From Alphaproteobacteria bacterium (lineage in GTDB: Bacteria > Pseudomonadota > Alphaproteobacteria > Micropepsales > Micropepsaceae), in NCBI GenBank assembly GCA_017307355.1, contig JAFKFG010000018.1, forward strand, positions 1 through 64,000: 64,000 nucleotides of DNA, in the 5' to 3' direction. Position 1 is the stretch's first letter. Every line of letters starts with the position of its first letter. Below are positions 8,189 through 17,343 of this stretch, piece after piece. The notes under the pieces were generated by a model that did no database searches, had not been told where the DNA came from, and was given only the letters and a program-made list of their open reading frames with translations. Position numbers and translations under genes: made by a program.

Positions 8189-9036
8189 CGCGCGCCGGAA
8201 CGGAAGCCATCAAAGATCGGGGTCACATCCTTGGGCGAAGCCGCCTCGGCGGCATAGGTGAATGTCCCTTGGCTGGCCATTTCCCCGGCGGCACGCAAGA
8301 AAGCGCCCAGCGCCGCGCGCTGCAACGAACTTCCCACGCTGATCCGCTTGACCCCGATCCTGGACAATTCCTCCAGGCTCAGCTGCGCCCCCACCAGGCC
8401 CATCACCACATTGACCGGACGGTCCACCGACGACACCACCGCCACGATCTCCTCGCGCGTTTTCAATCCCGGCGCGTACAGAACGTCGGCGCCCGCCTCC
8501 TGGAATGTTTGAAGCCGCTTGATGGTGTCATTCAGGTCGGGCCGGCCCCAAAGATAATTCTCGGCCCGCGCCGTCAGGGTGAAGCGATAGGGCAGAGATC
8601 GCGCCGCCGCCACCGCCGCGGCCACACGCTCCCTTGCCAGGCCGATGTCATAAATCGGCGCATCGGCGCGACCGCTGGCGTCTTCTATGGACCCGCCGCA
8701 GATGCCCGTCGCGGCGGACAGGCGGATGGTTTCCGCCGCCGCCTCGGGCGCGTCGCCAAAGCCGTTTTCCAGATCCGCATTCACGGGAAGGTCCGTCGCC
8801 CCTACGATATCAGCGGCATTGGCCAGGGTTTGCTCGCGCGTCAGGCTGTTGTCGCGCTGGCCGATGGAAAACGCATAGCCCATGCTGGTGGTCGCCAACG
8901 CCTTGAATCCCATATGCGCCAGGATGCGTGCCGAGCCGCGGTCCCAGGGATTGGGGATGATGAAGGTCCCCGGCGCCTGATGCAGGGCGTAAAAATTGTC
9001 GGCCTTGGCCTGCATCGCCGGAGAAGCGGTCACCAT
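8185..9036 (-). CDS. Isocitrate lyase/phosphoenolpyruvate mutase family protein
   Basis: 283-residue TIM-barrel enzyme of the PEP mutase/isocitrate lyase superfamily, which makes or breaks C-C or P-C bonds of oxyacids using Mg2+. Visible signatures are NPWDRGSARI near residue 29, NADLENGFGD at 86-95 and GGSIEDASG at 114-122; these supply the acidic Mg2+-binding residues. The lyase signature KKCGH is absent, so it is not a true isocitrate lyase. The ATG at 9036 is preceded by AAGGA; an upstream in-frame start would add a basic leader with no family match. Substrate unassigned; possibly a carboxyphosphonoenolpyruvate- or 2-methylisocitrate-like acid. Confidence 0.88.
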   Translation of the reverse strand: MVTASPAMQAKADNFYALHQAPGTFIIPNPWDRGSARILAHMGFKALATTSMGYAFSIGQRDNSLTREQTLANAADIVGATDLPVNADLENGFGDAPEAAAETIRLSAATGICGGSIEDASGRADAPIYDIGLARERVAAAVAAARSLPYRFTLTARAENYLWGRPDLNDTIKRLQTFQEAGADVLYAPGLKTREEIVAVVSSVDRPVNVVMGLVGAQLSLEELSRIGVKRISVGSSLQRAALGAFLRAAGEMASQGTFTYAAEAASPKDVTPIFDGFRSGAR

Positions 9037-9244
9037 GTCGGAACATTCCTTATATAAGAGCCGCCGGAGCCTACTGCGATTGTATCGGAATTGTCGTCCC
9101 TTTTTCGCCGGCGACATTGTGAGCGATCAGTCCATCGTGTGCATGCGCGAAGGGATAATGAATCCACATCCGCGATACCGACTCCGCTTCCACTAATGTC
9201 TAGACATATGATAGACTGACCGACAATCGGCTGGGGAGCGGGAT

Positions 9245-11074
9245 ATGAAAGCATCGATCGTTTTCGCAACGGTTCTGGCGCTGGCCCTTCCGTTCGGCGC
9301 CGCCGCGCAGCCCGCGCCTTCGGACAATCCGGGACGGAATATCGACACGACCCTGCTTTCCAAGCCCATCTACAAAGTGAGTTTCCAGGCCAATGTGCGC
9401 GTTCCCATGCGCGACGGCATAACCCTGTCGACCGACATCTACCGCCCCGACGCGCCCGGCAAATTCCCCGCCATTCTGGAGCGCACGCCGTATAACCGCG
9501 CCACTTATATGTCTCCCGATGACGCCGAATATTACGCCTCGCGCGGCTATGTGGTGGTGTTGCAGGACGTGCGCGGCACTTACGATTCCGACGGCGTCTT
9601 TTATGCATTCAAGAACGAAGCCAATGACGGCTTCGACACCGACGAGTGGATCGGCCACCAACCCTGGTCCGATGGCGGCATCGGCACGATGGGCGGCTCT
9701 TATGTGGGCTATACCCAATGGGCCCAAGCCGTCGCGGGCAGCAAATATCTCAAAGCCATGGTGATGACCGTCACCACCTCCGACATTTACGGCAATTGGA
9801 TCTATATCGACGGCGTCTCCCATTACGGCTTCGACCTGCCTTGGGGCGGCATCGAGATGTCGGCGCATGTGATGCAGAACACGCGCGGTTTCGACTGGCC
9901 GCCGATCTACAATCACCTGCCCGTCGCCACCTCGGCCGAGGCGGGGCATCACATCACGCCGCATTATCGCGACTGGTTCGCCCACCCCACCCGCGATTCC
10001 TATTGGGACGGCATCAGCTTCGAGAAAGAAAGCGACTATGCCAAGGTTTCCGTGCCCATCCTGTCGATGGACGGCTGGTACGACATCTTCCTGCGGGGCG
10101 ATATTCGCGACGACGCGATGATGCACAAGGTTGGCGCCACCCAAGCGGCGCGCGACGGCAAGCGCCTGATGATCGGGCCTTGGGCGCACTCCACGGGCGG
10201 GCGCACCGCGCTTCCGGTCGGCAGCAACGGTTCGGACCCGACCCCGGTGGATTTCGGCGACGACACGCCCTTCGACAAGAACATCGTCCACCTGCGCTGG
10301 TTCGATCACTATTTGAAGGGCATCGACAACGGCGTGGGGGCCGACGCGCCCTACCAGATTTTCGTGATGGGCGAGAACCGCTGGCGCAACGAGAAGGAAT
10401 GGCCGCTGGCACGCACCAAATACACCAACTATTATATCCAGAGCGGCGGACGCGCCAATTCCGTGAATGGCGACGGCGTCCTCACCACCGAGCAGCCCAA
10501 GGGCTCGGACAGCGACAAATTCAGTTACAACCCCGCTAATCCGACCCCGACGATGGGCGGCAATGTCTGCTGCAGCAACGTGCCCAGCGGCCCCTGGGAT
10601 CAGCGCGCGGTAGAGCGGCGCGACGATGTGCTGGTCTATACCACCGAGCCCGTGGCCAAGAAGACCGAGATCACCGGGCCGGTGAAGATGGAGCTTTATG
10701 CGGCAAGCTCGGCCAAGGATACCGACTTCACTGCCAAGCTGGTGGATGTGCGGCCCGATGGCTATGCCCAGAACATTCAATCTGGCATCGTGCGCGCCCG
10801 CTTCCGCGACGGCGGCGGCAAGCCCGGCCAGCTGATCGATCCCGGCAAAGTCTATGCCTATACGATCGATATGTGGGCTACCAGCTACGCGCTCCTGCCG
10901 GGCCACCGCCTGCGGCTGGAAGTTTCAAGCAGCGACTTCCCCCGCTTCGACCGCAACCTCAATACCGGCGAGGATCCCAATACCGGCACCCGCATGCTGG
11001 TGGCGAACCAGACCATCTATCACAGCAGCCGCTATCCCTCCCATGTCGTGCTTCCCCTGATCCCGGACAATTGA
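9245..11074 (+). CDS. Secreted CocE/NonD family hydrolase (peptidase S15-like)
   Basis: 609-residue serine hydrolase with a signal peptide (IVFATVLALALPFGAAAQ). The N-terminal alpha/beta-hydrolase domain has nucleophile Ser152 in GGSYVGYTQ; the acid and histidine are expected in LSMDGWYDIFLRGD and IGPWAHST. The C-terminal jelly-roll domain (about residues 400-609) is typical of X-prolyl dipeptidyl peptidases, cocaine esterase and alpha-amino-acid ester hydrolases. It probably cleaves esters or amides of small acyl compounds in the periplasm. A short phosphotriesterase-like relic follows, and the C-terminal tail of a second copy of this family survives at 53.1 kb, so this hydrolase type was once duplicated here. 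Confidence 0.93.
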   Translation: MKASIVFATVLALALPFGAAAQPAPSDNPGRNIDTTLLSKPIYKVSFQANVRVPMRDGITLSTDIYRPDAPGKFPAILERTPYNRATYMSPDDAEYYASRGYVVVLQDVRGTYDSDGVFYAFKNEANDGFDTDEWIGHQPWSDGGIGTMGGSYVGYTQWAQAVAGSKYLKAMVMTVTTSDIYGNWIYIDGVSHYGFDLPWGGIEMSAHVMQNTRGFDWPPIYNHLPVATSAEAGHHITPHYRDWFAHPTRDSYWDGISFEKESDYAKVSVPILSMDGWYDIFLRGDIRDDAMMHKVGATQAARDGKRLMIGPWAHSTGGRTALPVGSNGSDPTPVDFGDDTPFDKNIVHLRWFDHYLKGIDNGVGADAPYQIFVMGENRWRNEKEWPLARTKYTNYYIQSGGRANSVNGDGVLTTEQPKGSDSDKFSYNPANPTPTMGGNVCCSNVPSGPWDQRAVERRDDVLVYTTEPVAKKTEITGPVKMELYAASSAKDTDFTAKLVDVRPDGYAQNIQSGIVRARFRDGGGKPGQLIDPGKVYAYTIDMWATSYALLPGHRLRLEVSSSDFPRFDRNLNTGEDPNTGTRMLVANQTIYHSSRYPSHVVLPLIPDN

Positions 11075-11099
11075 GTTTTGGACAGGCTCCAACCGAGGC

Positions 11100-11243
11100 A
11101 TGAATCCAAATGAACAAATCCCCAGGCGTCCCAGGCTGAAGGCCCAGGGCGTCAGCGACGCGATCATTCACCAGATCATGGTCGAAAACCCGGCACGCGC
11201 GCTCACCTTCGGAGCGCCGCAGGCGCAAACGCGTCAATCATAA
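11100..11243 (+). pseudogene. Relic of a phosphotriesterase-like amidohydrolase C-terminus
   Basis: An open stretch of 47 codons whose last two thirds read PRLKAQGVSDAIIHQ followed by IMVENPARALTF. This is the usual C-terminal helix and NP-R-L-F ending of phosphotriesterase-family proteins (compare the common pattern GVS--I--ML-DNPRR-L-F). Everything upstream of that tail is missing; the bases between it and the CocE stop (11075-11099) do not continue the family. It is most simply the stump of a deleted gene. It might still be translated as a small peptide, but no ribosome-binding site is convincing. Confidence 0.6.
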
Positions 11244-11404
11244 GTACGGCCAAGCGCGGACCCGGCGCGGCCCTGTCGAAGTCGTTCCGCCATGCTTTTT
11301 GCGTCCAGCCGCGCCTTGGGAACTTTCCGGTCTGGCGGATCGCTGGCGATTTGCGGTATGGAGCGGCGACAGTCGGCCGGTGCCGCAACCCGTACAGAAA
11401 TATA

Positions 11405-12388
11405 ATGCAGCAAAATCAGTCGCATAAATTTTCCATCGCGCCGATGATGGACTGGACGGACACGCATTGCCGCGTGCTGCACCGGCTGTTGACCCGCCGC
11501 ACCCTGCTCTACAGCGAAATGGTGACCGCGGATGCCGTCCTGCATGGCGACCGTCAGAAGTTGCTGGGGTTTGACGGTTCGGAACATCCTGTCGCCTTGC
11601 AATTGGGCGGCTCCGAGCCGGGCGCACTGGCGGAGGCCGCGCGCATTGCCGAGGATTTCGGCTATGACGAAATCAACCTCAATGTGGGGTGCCCGTCCGA
11701 CCGGGTGCAGTCGGGCCGCTTCGGCGCCTGCCTGATGCGCGAACCCGCGCTGGTGGCCGATTGCATGGCCGCCATTCGCAACGCCGTGTCCCTGCCCGCC
11801 ACCGTGAAATGCCGGATCGGCGTCGACGACCAGGATCCCGAGGAAAGCCTGCGTACCCTGATTGCAAGTTGCGTCGCGGCCGGTGTCACACAGTTCGCCG
11901 TGCATGCGCGCAAGGCCTGGCTGGACGGTCTTTCGCCCAAGGAAAACCGCGATGTGCCGCCCCTGGATTACGACCTGGTCTATCGGGTGAAGCGCGAGAA
12001 TCCGGGCCTTGGGATCACGCTCAATGGCGGCATCCAGACCCTGGATCAGGCCGAAGCGCATCTTGCCCATGTCGATGGGGTGATGCTGGGCCGCGCCGCC
12101 TACCAGAATCCGGCCATGCTGCTTGTGATCGATGCCCGCTTTTTCGGCGATGCGCCTCGCGACCTGGACGATGCGCTGGGAGAATGGTGCCAGTATGTGG
12201 AACAGAAATTGAAGGACGGCGTCCGGCTTGCCAGCATGACCCGGCACATGCTGGGCATGTTCAACGGGCGTCCCGGCGCGCGCGGCTTCCGCCGCCACTT
12301 GAGCGAACATGCGCCGCGACGCGACGCCGGCATTGCGGTGCTGCGCGATGCCCTGACCCTGCTGTCGCCGGAATGCGAAGCCGCCTGA
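11405..12388 (+). CDS. dusA: tRNA-dihydrouridine(20/20a) synthase DusA
   Basis: 327-residue FMN enzyme that reduces uridines 20/20a in the tRNA D-loop with NADPH. It has the DusA opening FSIAPMMDWTDTHCR, the catalytic cysteine Cys96 in NVGCPSDRVQSGRFGACLM, and the flavin-site stretches VKCRIGVDD, HARKAWLDGLSPKENR and LNGGI. DusA rather than DusB/C is indicated by the YSEMVTADAVLHGD segment and by length. The ATG at 11405 places the conserved FSIAPMMDWT at residue 9; no strong ribosome-binding site precedes it, so the start is less certain than the identity. Convergent with the M61 peptidase gene, with one base between stops. Confidence 0.95.
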   Translation: MQQNQSHKFSIAPMMDWTDTHCRVLHRLLTRRTLLYSEMVTADAVLHGDRQKLLGFDGSEHPVALQLGGSEPGALAEAARIAEDFGYDEINLNVGCPSDRVQSGRFGACLMREPALVADCMAAIRNAVSLPATVKCRIGVDDQDPEESLRTLIASCVAAGVTQFAVHARKAWLDGLSPKENRDVPPLDYDLVYRVKRENPGLGITLNGGIQTLDQAEAHLAHVDGVMLGRAAYQNPAMLLVIDARFFGDAPRDLDDALGEWCQYVEQKLKDGVRLASMTRHMLGMFNGRPGARGFRRHLSEHAPRRDAGIAVLRDALTLLSPECEAA

Positions 12389-12389
12389 C

Positions 12390-14315
12390 CTATTTCTTCG
12401 CCGCGATAAGGGCGTCCAGCAGAGCCGGCGTGCCCGCGACCCGCTCCAGATGCGGATAGCGCAAGCCGCCATGGTAAGGGATCGGCACGGTGCGGAAACT
12501 GTTGTTGCGCTTGATCAGAAGCTGGATCGGCGCCTGGTCGGTCTTGGCGTCGGTAATCGCATCCTTCAATTCGTCCGCGCTGTAATCCACGCCGTTCACC
12601 GCCACGATCTCGTTGCTCAAGGAAAGACCGGCCTTGAAGGCGGGGCCGTCCCAGGCGACGTCGGTGATCCGCCCCTTATTGTCCACCGTCAGTCCCAGCG
12701 AATAAGAGAAGCTGTCCTGCTTGCGGCGCGAATCGTTGAGCTGCGTCCGCTCCGACGGCTTGTCGGTATAGACCAGCTTATAGCCGCCCCTGGTCACGCC
12801 ATCCAGCGGCGGCTTGGGGGCCAGAGCCAGACGGGCTTTGAGGAATCCGGCCCAGTCATACGGCATCACGGCATTCAGCGCCTTGACCACATCGTCGAAC
12901 GTATAGGTGACCGGAACAAAGCTGCCGTCATTGATGCCGAAAAAGCTGCGGGCGAAATCATCCAGCGATTTCTGGCCTTTGGTTTTCTCGCGGATCAGGG
13001 AATCCACGTCCAGCCACACCAGCAGCCCTTCATTGTAATAATCCTCGCTGCGCTGGTAGCTGCGCCAGGGGATCGGCGCGCGGCTGGCGATGATGGGATC
13101 GAGCGTGGTGTCCTCCAGCGGCCGCCACAGCCGCCCGGCCAGGGTGCCGTAATAGGCGGCCTGATCGGCGAAGGCATCCAACGCCTGCTGCTTGGTCCAG
13201 AGGCCGGACCGCGCCGCCAGCACAAAGCCCCAGAATTGCGTCTGGCCTTCATAGACCCATAACAGGCTGCCGCGCATCGGCACGTTGTAATTCGGCGTCC
13301 ACAGATCCGCGGGACGGCGGAACTTGCCGTTCCAGGAATGCGTATATTCGTGCGCCAACAGATCGCGGCCGGTACTGCTCTTGTCCCAATGGGTGAAATA
13401 TTTCTCGGTGGTGATGTCTTCGCTGGATTGATGATGCTCCAGCCCCTCGCCGCTGACATGCGCCGACAGGCCCAGCAGGAAGTCGTAATGATCGTAATGG
13501 TGCGAGCCGTAGAGCTTGTAAGCCTGCTGCACCAGCGCCTTGTGCGGCGCCAACTGCTCCGGCGAAATCTTCAGCTGGTTGGGCCGGTCCGCCACCACAT
13601 CCATATGCACCGGCACCTTAGCGCCGGGATCCAGATCGACCCGCGAGAAATACTTGCCCGCCAGAAGCGGCGAATCCACTAAGGTCTCCAGAGTGGTGGT
13701 CTTGAAACGGCCATTCTCGCCTTCCAGCGCCGTGCCGATCTGCCAGCCAGCCGGGAATTTCACCTCCGCCTGCACGGGAATGCGGCGGGCAAAATAACCG
13801 GCGGGATAAAGCACCACCGCATTCCATTCCAGATTGACCATCACGTCGGTGGAGACGACGCGGCCCTCGCGATCTTCCACCGGCGAAAGATATTCAAAGT
13901 CCAGCGTCACTTCGCGCGCCCCGTCGGGCACGTTGATATGGAATGCGAAAACGTCGGCGGTATCGCGGTCCCAGGGCACCACGGCGCCGCCCGCATGAAC
14001 CACAAGGCCGGCGAATTTGCTGATCGGGCCGGTGGGCGAATGATTGCCCGGCAGCCAGCGGGGGTAAAGCAGGACCATCGGCCCGGATTTGGCCACCGGA
14101 ATGACTTCGTGCACCCGCATGATGCCCTGCGCCGGCTGGCTCGCATCAACCGTCAATTGGATGGTGCCGCCGGGATAGGCAATGTCCTGCGGCGCCGGAA
14201 TGGGGGGCGGCATCGGCAAAGGCTGCGGTCCGGGATAGTTCGCCGGAGTGCTCGGCTGGGCGTTGGCCCCCGCCGCCATCAACGAAACCAGAATGACCGG
14301 AAGAATGCGCCGCAT
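12390..14315 (-). CDS. Exported M61 family metallopeptidase with PDZ domain
   Basis: 641-residue zinc aminopeptidase of the M61 (glycyl aminopeptidase) family. Signal peptide MRRILPVILVSLMAAGANAQ, then a proline-rich stretch (PLPMPPPIPAP), an N-terminal beta-domain, the catalytic HEYTH motif with His322, Glu323 and His326 in LLAHEYTHSWNGK, and a C-terminal PDZ domain (about residues 540-620, with GLSLSNEIVAVNGVD). Members cleave peptides with N-terminal Gly or Ala in the periplasm. A stand-alone gene, convergent with dusA. Confidence 0.93.
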   Translation of the reverse strand: MRRILPVILVSLMAAGANAQPSTPANYPGPQPLPMPPPIPAPQDIAYPGGTIQLTVDASQPAQGIMRVHEVIPVAKSGPMVLLYPRWLPGNHSPTGPISKFAGLVVHAGGAVVPWDRDTADVFAFHINVPDGAREVTLDFEYLSPVEDREGRVVSTDVMVNLEWNAVVLYPAGYFARRIPVQAEVKFPAGWQIGTALEGENGRFKTTTLETLVDSPLLAGKYFSRVDLDPGAKVPVHMDVVADRPNQLKISPEQLAPHKALVQQAYKLYGSHHYDHYDFLLGLSAHVSGEGLEHHQSSEDITTEKYFTHWDKSSTGRDLLAHEYTHSWNGKFRRPADLWTPNYNVPMRGSLLWVYEGQTQFWGFVLAARSGLWTKQQALDAFADQAAYYGTLAGRLWRPLEDTTLDPIIASRAPIPWRSYQRSEDYYNEGLLVWLDVDSLIREKTKGQKSLDDFARSFFGINDGSFVPVTYTFDDVVKALNAVMPYDWAGFLKARLALAPKPPLDGVTRGGYKLVYTDKPSERTQLNDSRRKQDSFSYSLGLTVDNKGRITDVAWDGPAFKAGLSLSNEIVAVNGVDYSADELKDAITDAKTDQAPIQLLIKRNNSFRTVPIPYHGGLRYPHLERVAGTPALLDALIAAKK

Positions 14316-14379
14316 ACCCGTCCCCGCCGTTGGTGCGGGCGCAGACTAGCAAGCAAAGGACGGGGTTGAATAGCGCCGA

Positions 14380-15876
14380 TCAGATCTTCTGATCGTATTC
14401 GCCCACTTCGGGATGCTTGGCGAGCCGCGCGTCGATATCGGCGAACATGGCCCGCATGTTCGATTCGGAGACGGGGCTTTCCACCACCACCACCAGCGAG
14501 GGCTTGTTGGACGAGGCCCGCACCAGGCCCCAGGTGCCGTCCTCCAAGGTGACGCGCACGCCATTGACGGTGACCACCGAGGCAATCTTCTGGCCCAGCA
14601 AAGTTTCACCTTTGGCCGCCAGTTCGGAATAATCCTTCACCAAAGCATCGACCACGGCATATTTTTTATCGTCCGGGCATTCCGGCGCCATGGTGGGCGA
14701 GCCGAACGTCTTGGGCAGGCCGTCATACAGCGCCGACAGCTTCTTGCTTCCCGCGCGATCCAGCATCTCCAGAACCTGGATGCCCGCCACGATCCCGTCG
14801 TCATAGCCATGGCCGACCGGTGGATTGAAGAAGAAATGGCCCGATTTCTCGAACCCGGCCAGGGCCTGCAACTCGGCGGTGCGGCGCTTGATATAGGAAT
14901 GGCCCGTCTTCCAATAGTCGGTCTTGACGCCCCGCTCCTTCAACACCGGATCGGTGAGATAAAGCCCGGTCGATTTCACATCGACCACGAACTGGGCGTT
15001 TTTGTGCTGCGCCGACAGGTCCCGCGCCAGCAGAACGCCGATCTTGTCGGCGAAGATTTCGCGGCCGGTATCGTCCACCACGCCGCAACGGTCGCCGTCG
15101 CCGTCGAAGCCCAGGCACAGATCCGCGCCTTGCGCCTTCACCGCATCGCCCATGGCGTGCAGCATGTGCAGGTCTTCGGGATTGGGATTGTATTTGGGGA
15201 AGGTGAAATCCAAGTCGGTATCCATGCCGATCACGTCGGCGCCGATGCGGCGCAAGGCTTCCGGCGCGAAGGCGCCAGCCGTGCCGTTGCCGCAGGCCGC
15301 GATCACTTTGATGGGCCGCGACAGCTTATGCCCCTTGGTGACGGCCTGCAGATACGTCTCGCGCATGTCGGGCACCGCGACATATGTGCCGCCGGCCCGT
15401 TCCTGGCCGAGCCCTTCCAGAACGATCTTCTTGATGGCGTTGATCTCGTCCGGCCCGAAAGTGAGGGGACGCTTGGCGCCCATCTTCACGCCGGTCCAGC
15501 CATTCTCATTATGACTGGCGGTCACCATCGCAACGGCAGGGCAGTCCAGCGCGAACTGCGCGTAATAGGCCACCGGCGACAGCGCCAGGCCGATGTCATG
15601 CACTTCGCAGCCGGCGCGCAACAGACCGATGGTCAAAGCCTGCTTGATGGACAGCGAATAAGACCTGAAATCATGGCCGGTCACGACCTTCGGCTGGACC
15701 CCGATCTGGTGCAGATAGGTTCCCAGGCCCAGGCCCAGCGCCTGCACGCCCAGAAGGTTGATCTCCTTGCCGAACAGCCAGCGCGCGTCATATTCGCGAA
15801 AGCCGTTGGCGGTCACCAGCGGCAGATTCTCGTAATCGGCGGTATTGGGCTTGAGGTCCGAGCGGGGCTTGATCAT
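14380..15876 (-). CDS. Phosphomannomutase/phosphoglucomutase
   Basis: 498-residue alpha-D-phosphohexomutase interconverting hexose 1- and 6-phosphates, supplying GDP-mannose or UDP-glucose for surface polysaccharides. Phospho-serine Ser121 lies in MVTASHNENGWTG, the Mg2+ loop DGDGDRCG has Asp258, Asp260 and Asp262, and the sugar-binding loop is FEKSGHFFF. The length and the N-terminal LKPNTADYENLPLVTANGFREYDARW are typical of the alphaproteobacterial ManB/ExoC type. The ATG at 15876 was chosen over longer in-frame starts because homologues begin near IKPRSDLKPNTADYE; the longer leader would run through the upstream zinc-ribbon gene. Confidence 0.93.
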   Translation of the reverse strand: MIKPRSDLKPNTADYENLPLVTANGFREYDARWLFGKEINLLGVQALGLGLGTYLHQIGVQPKVVTGHDFRSYSLSIKQALTIGLLRAGCEVHDIGLALSPVAYYAQFALDCPAVAMVTASHNENGWTGVKMGAKRPLTFGPDEINAIKKIVLEGLGQERAGGTYVAVPDMRETYLQAVTKGHKLSRPIKVIAACGNGTAGAFAPEALRRIGADVIGMDTDLDFTFPKYNPNPEDLHMLHAMGDAVKAQGADLCLGFDGDGDRCGVVDDTGREIFADKIGVLLARDLSAQHKNAQFVVDVKSTGLYLTDPVLKERGVKTDYWKTGHSYIKRRTAELQALAGFEKSGHFFFNPPVGHGYDDGIVAGIQVLEMLDRAGSKKLSALYDGLPKTFGSPTMAPECPDDKKYAVVDALVKDYSELAAKGETLLGQKIASVVTVNGVRVTLEDGTWGLVRASSNKPSLVVVVESPVSESNMRAMFADIDARLAKHPEVGEYDQKI

Positions 15877-15943
15877 CAGGATTCCGTGAACGGGTGCGGG
15901 TTTGGTTTTAGCTGCCCAGCCTTTCCGCCTCAACCCGGGCGCC

Positions 15944-16135
15944 TCAACCCGGCTCATGCGGGCCAAGGCTGCCGTCGCGGCGCTCGAAGCGCGGATTGGC
16001 GATGTCGAATGTGTCATACCCACAATGAGGACAGGGCTGGATCAGCGCACCTTTGCGCATATGCGTCACCTTGTGACAGCGTTCGCAGCGATAATCGGCG
16101 CTGTCGCGCACCGTCTCGCCCACTTTCTCCGTCAT
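15944..16135 (-). CDS. Small zinc-ribbon protein
   Basis: 63-residue protein with two CxxC knuckles, Cys17/Cys20 (CERC) and Cys35/Cys38 (CPHC), separated by a short basic hairpin, so a single rubredoxin-like zinc ribbon. Similar very small zinc-ribbon proteins are annotated in alphaproteobacteria without a function. It lies 67 bases upstream of the phosphohexomutase gene on the same strand and may share its transcript. A GGAG stretch lies just upstream of the ATG. It could be a nucleic-acid- or protein-binding adaptor; nothing narrower can be said. Confidence 0.8.
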   Translation of the reverse strand: MTEKVGETVRDSADYRCERCHKVTHMRKGALIQPCPHCGYDTFDIANPRFERRDGSLGPHEPG

Positions 16136-16236
16136 ATTTTTCTCCGGGATTAAGGTAAACTCATCATCGCAACGCGGATGCCGCCACCCCGTTCCGCGAA
16201 ACGCCGCAATTGCGCCACAGGTTTGTAGAGTTGGAC

Positions 16237-17049
16237 ATGGACAGGAATTTCGCCGAATTCGCCGCCTTGTTGGGGCTGCCGGACTTTCAGCCCGGCTGGG
16301 TCTGGCTGGTGGGTGCAGGTCCCGGCGATCCGGGATTGATCACGGCGCTGGGGCTGCATGCGATCGCGCATGCCGACTTTATTCTGTATGACGCCCTGGT
16401 CGATGAGACGCTTCTCAAGGCGGCGCGGCCCGGCGCCGGAATGATTTTCGCCGGCAAGCGGGCGGGCGTGCGTTCCTGCAAGCAGGAAGATATTTCCAGC
16501 CTGTTGGCGGATCTGGCGCGGGAAGGCCATCGCGTGCTCCGGCTCAAGGGCGGGGATCCTTTCGTCTTCGGCCGCGGCGGCGAGGAAGCGCAGAACCTGG
16601 CGCGCGATGCCGTCCCATTCCGGATCGTGCCCGGCATCACCGCGGGCATAGGCGGCCTTGCTTATGCGGGCATACCCCTGACCCATCGCGACACCAACGC
16701 ATCGGTGACGTTTCTCACCGGTCATGGCGCCGATGGACAATTGCCGCCGCATGACTGGGAGGCGCTGGCAAAGGGAGCCCCCACGCTGGTTCTCTACATG
16801 GCGCGCAAACAGGCAGGCGCGATCGCCGATGCCCTGATCGCGGCGGGACGCGAGCGCCACGAAACCGCTGCGATCGTGGGCAATGCCACCCGCGCCGATC
16901 AGCAGGTGATCGTCACGACGCTGGACAATCTGGCGGCCGCGGCAGAGCAAAGCCCTGCCACATCGATCATCGTGATCGGGGCCAATGTCCGGCTGCGCCA
17001 CGAACTGGATTGGCTGACCCGGACCGCGATCACTCTGGATCCGTCCTGA
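16237..17049 (+). CDS. cobA: Uroporphyrinogen-III C-methyltransferase
   Basis: 270-residue SUMT enzyme that methylates uroporphyrinogen III at C2 and C7 with SAM to give precorrin-2, the entry to siroheme and cobalamin. Signatures: [11 protein letters not shown] near residues 26-36, [39 protein letters not shown] and LYMARKQ. There is no siroheme synthase N-terminal (CysG dehydrogenase/chelatase) domain, so this is the stand-alone form. The ATG at 16237 is preferred to the TTG at 16210, which has no ribosome-binding site. The convergent DUF1289 gene overlaps its last 20 bases. Confidence 0.94.
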   Translation: MDRNFAEFAALLGLPDFQPGWVWLVGAGPGDPGLITALGLHAIAHADFILYDALVDETLLKAARPGAGMIFAGKRAGVRSCKQEDISSLLADLAREGHRVLRLKGGDPFVFGRGGEEAQNLARDAVPFRIVPGITAGIGGLAYAGIPLTHRDTNASVTFLTGHGADGQLPPHDWEALAKGAPTLVLYMARKQAGAIADALIAAGRERHETAAIVGNATRADQQVIVTTLDNLAAAAEQSPATSIIVIGANVRLRHELDWLTRTAITLDPS

Positions 17050-17206
17050 GCCCGGCAAGACGGGCGGGAAGCGCCTCCATGATCCGGCGCCGCTCGGCAT
17101 CCGTGAAAGAGGCCCATCCCGCGATTTCGCCCAAAGTGCGGCCGCAGCCCAGGCACAGTCCCGAGGCCGGATCATAGGTGCAGATTTTCACGCAGGGGCT
17201 TTCCAT
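17030..17206 (-). CDS. DUF1289 small cysteine-rich protein
   Basis: 58-residue protein with the DUF1289 pattern: Cys5 and Cys9 in [11 protein letters not shown], Cys18 and Cys21 in GLCLGCGRT, then the helix [21 protein letters not shown]. The four cysteines probably bind zinc or an iron-sulfur cluster. Function is not established; such genes are widespread in proteobacteria. The ATG at 17206 is preceded by AGGAAAGG and matches the usual N-terminus. Its 3' end overlaps the 3' end of cobA. Confidence 0.88.
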   Translation of the reverse strand: MESPCVKICTYDPASGLCLGCGRTLGEIAGWASFTDAERRRIMEALPARLAGLRTDPE

Positions 17207-17283
17207 CCCGCCTTTCCTATCGCGGCCATCGGCGCCCATAAAGCCCAGGCGGAAGGCGGGTTTCTCAAAGGCCGATCATGGTC

Positions 17284-17299
17284 TTAACCGGGGTTTAAC
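17284..17299. promoter_or_regulatory. Perfect CtrA-type box
   Basis: TTAACCGGGGTTTAAC reads as TTAA-N7-TTAAC, the full consensus of the alphaproteobacterial cell-cycle regulator CtrA. It is in the short intergenic gap, 45 bases upstream of the ATG of the next rightward gene and 78 bases upstream of the DUF1289 start, so it could serve either promoter. Confidence 0.55.
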
Positions 17300-17343
17300 A
17301 GCGATTGCCTACGGTTCGGCTGCCCAGCCGGGATCCGCGTCGC

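Noticed and set aside
8185..9036. True isocitrate lyase
   Set aside because: Too short (283 residues) and lacks the KKCGH catalytic motif.
9200..10906. 568-codon minus-strand open frame opposite the CocE/NonD hydrolase
   Set aside because: No recognisable domain, and the opposite strand has a signal peptide, catalytic motifs and a jelly-roll domain.
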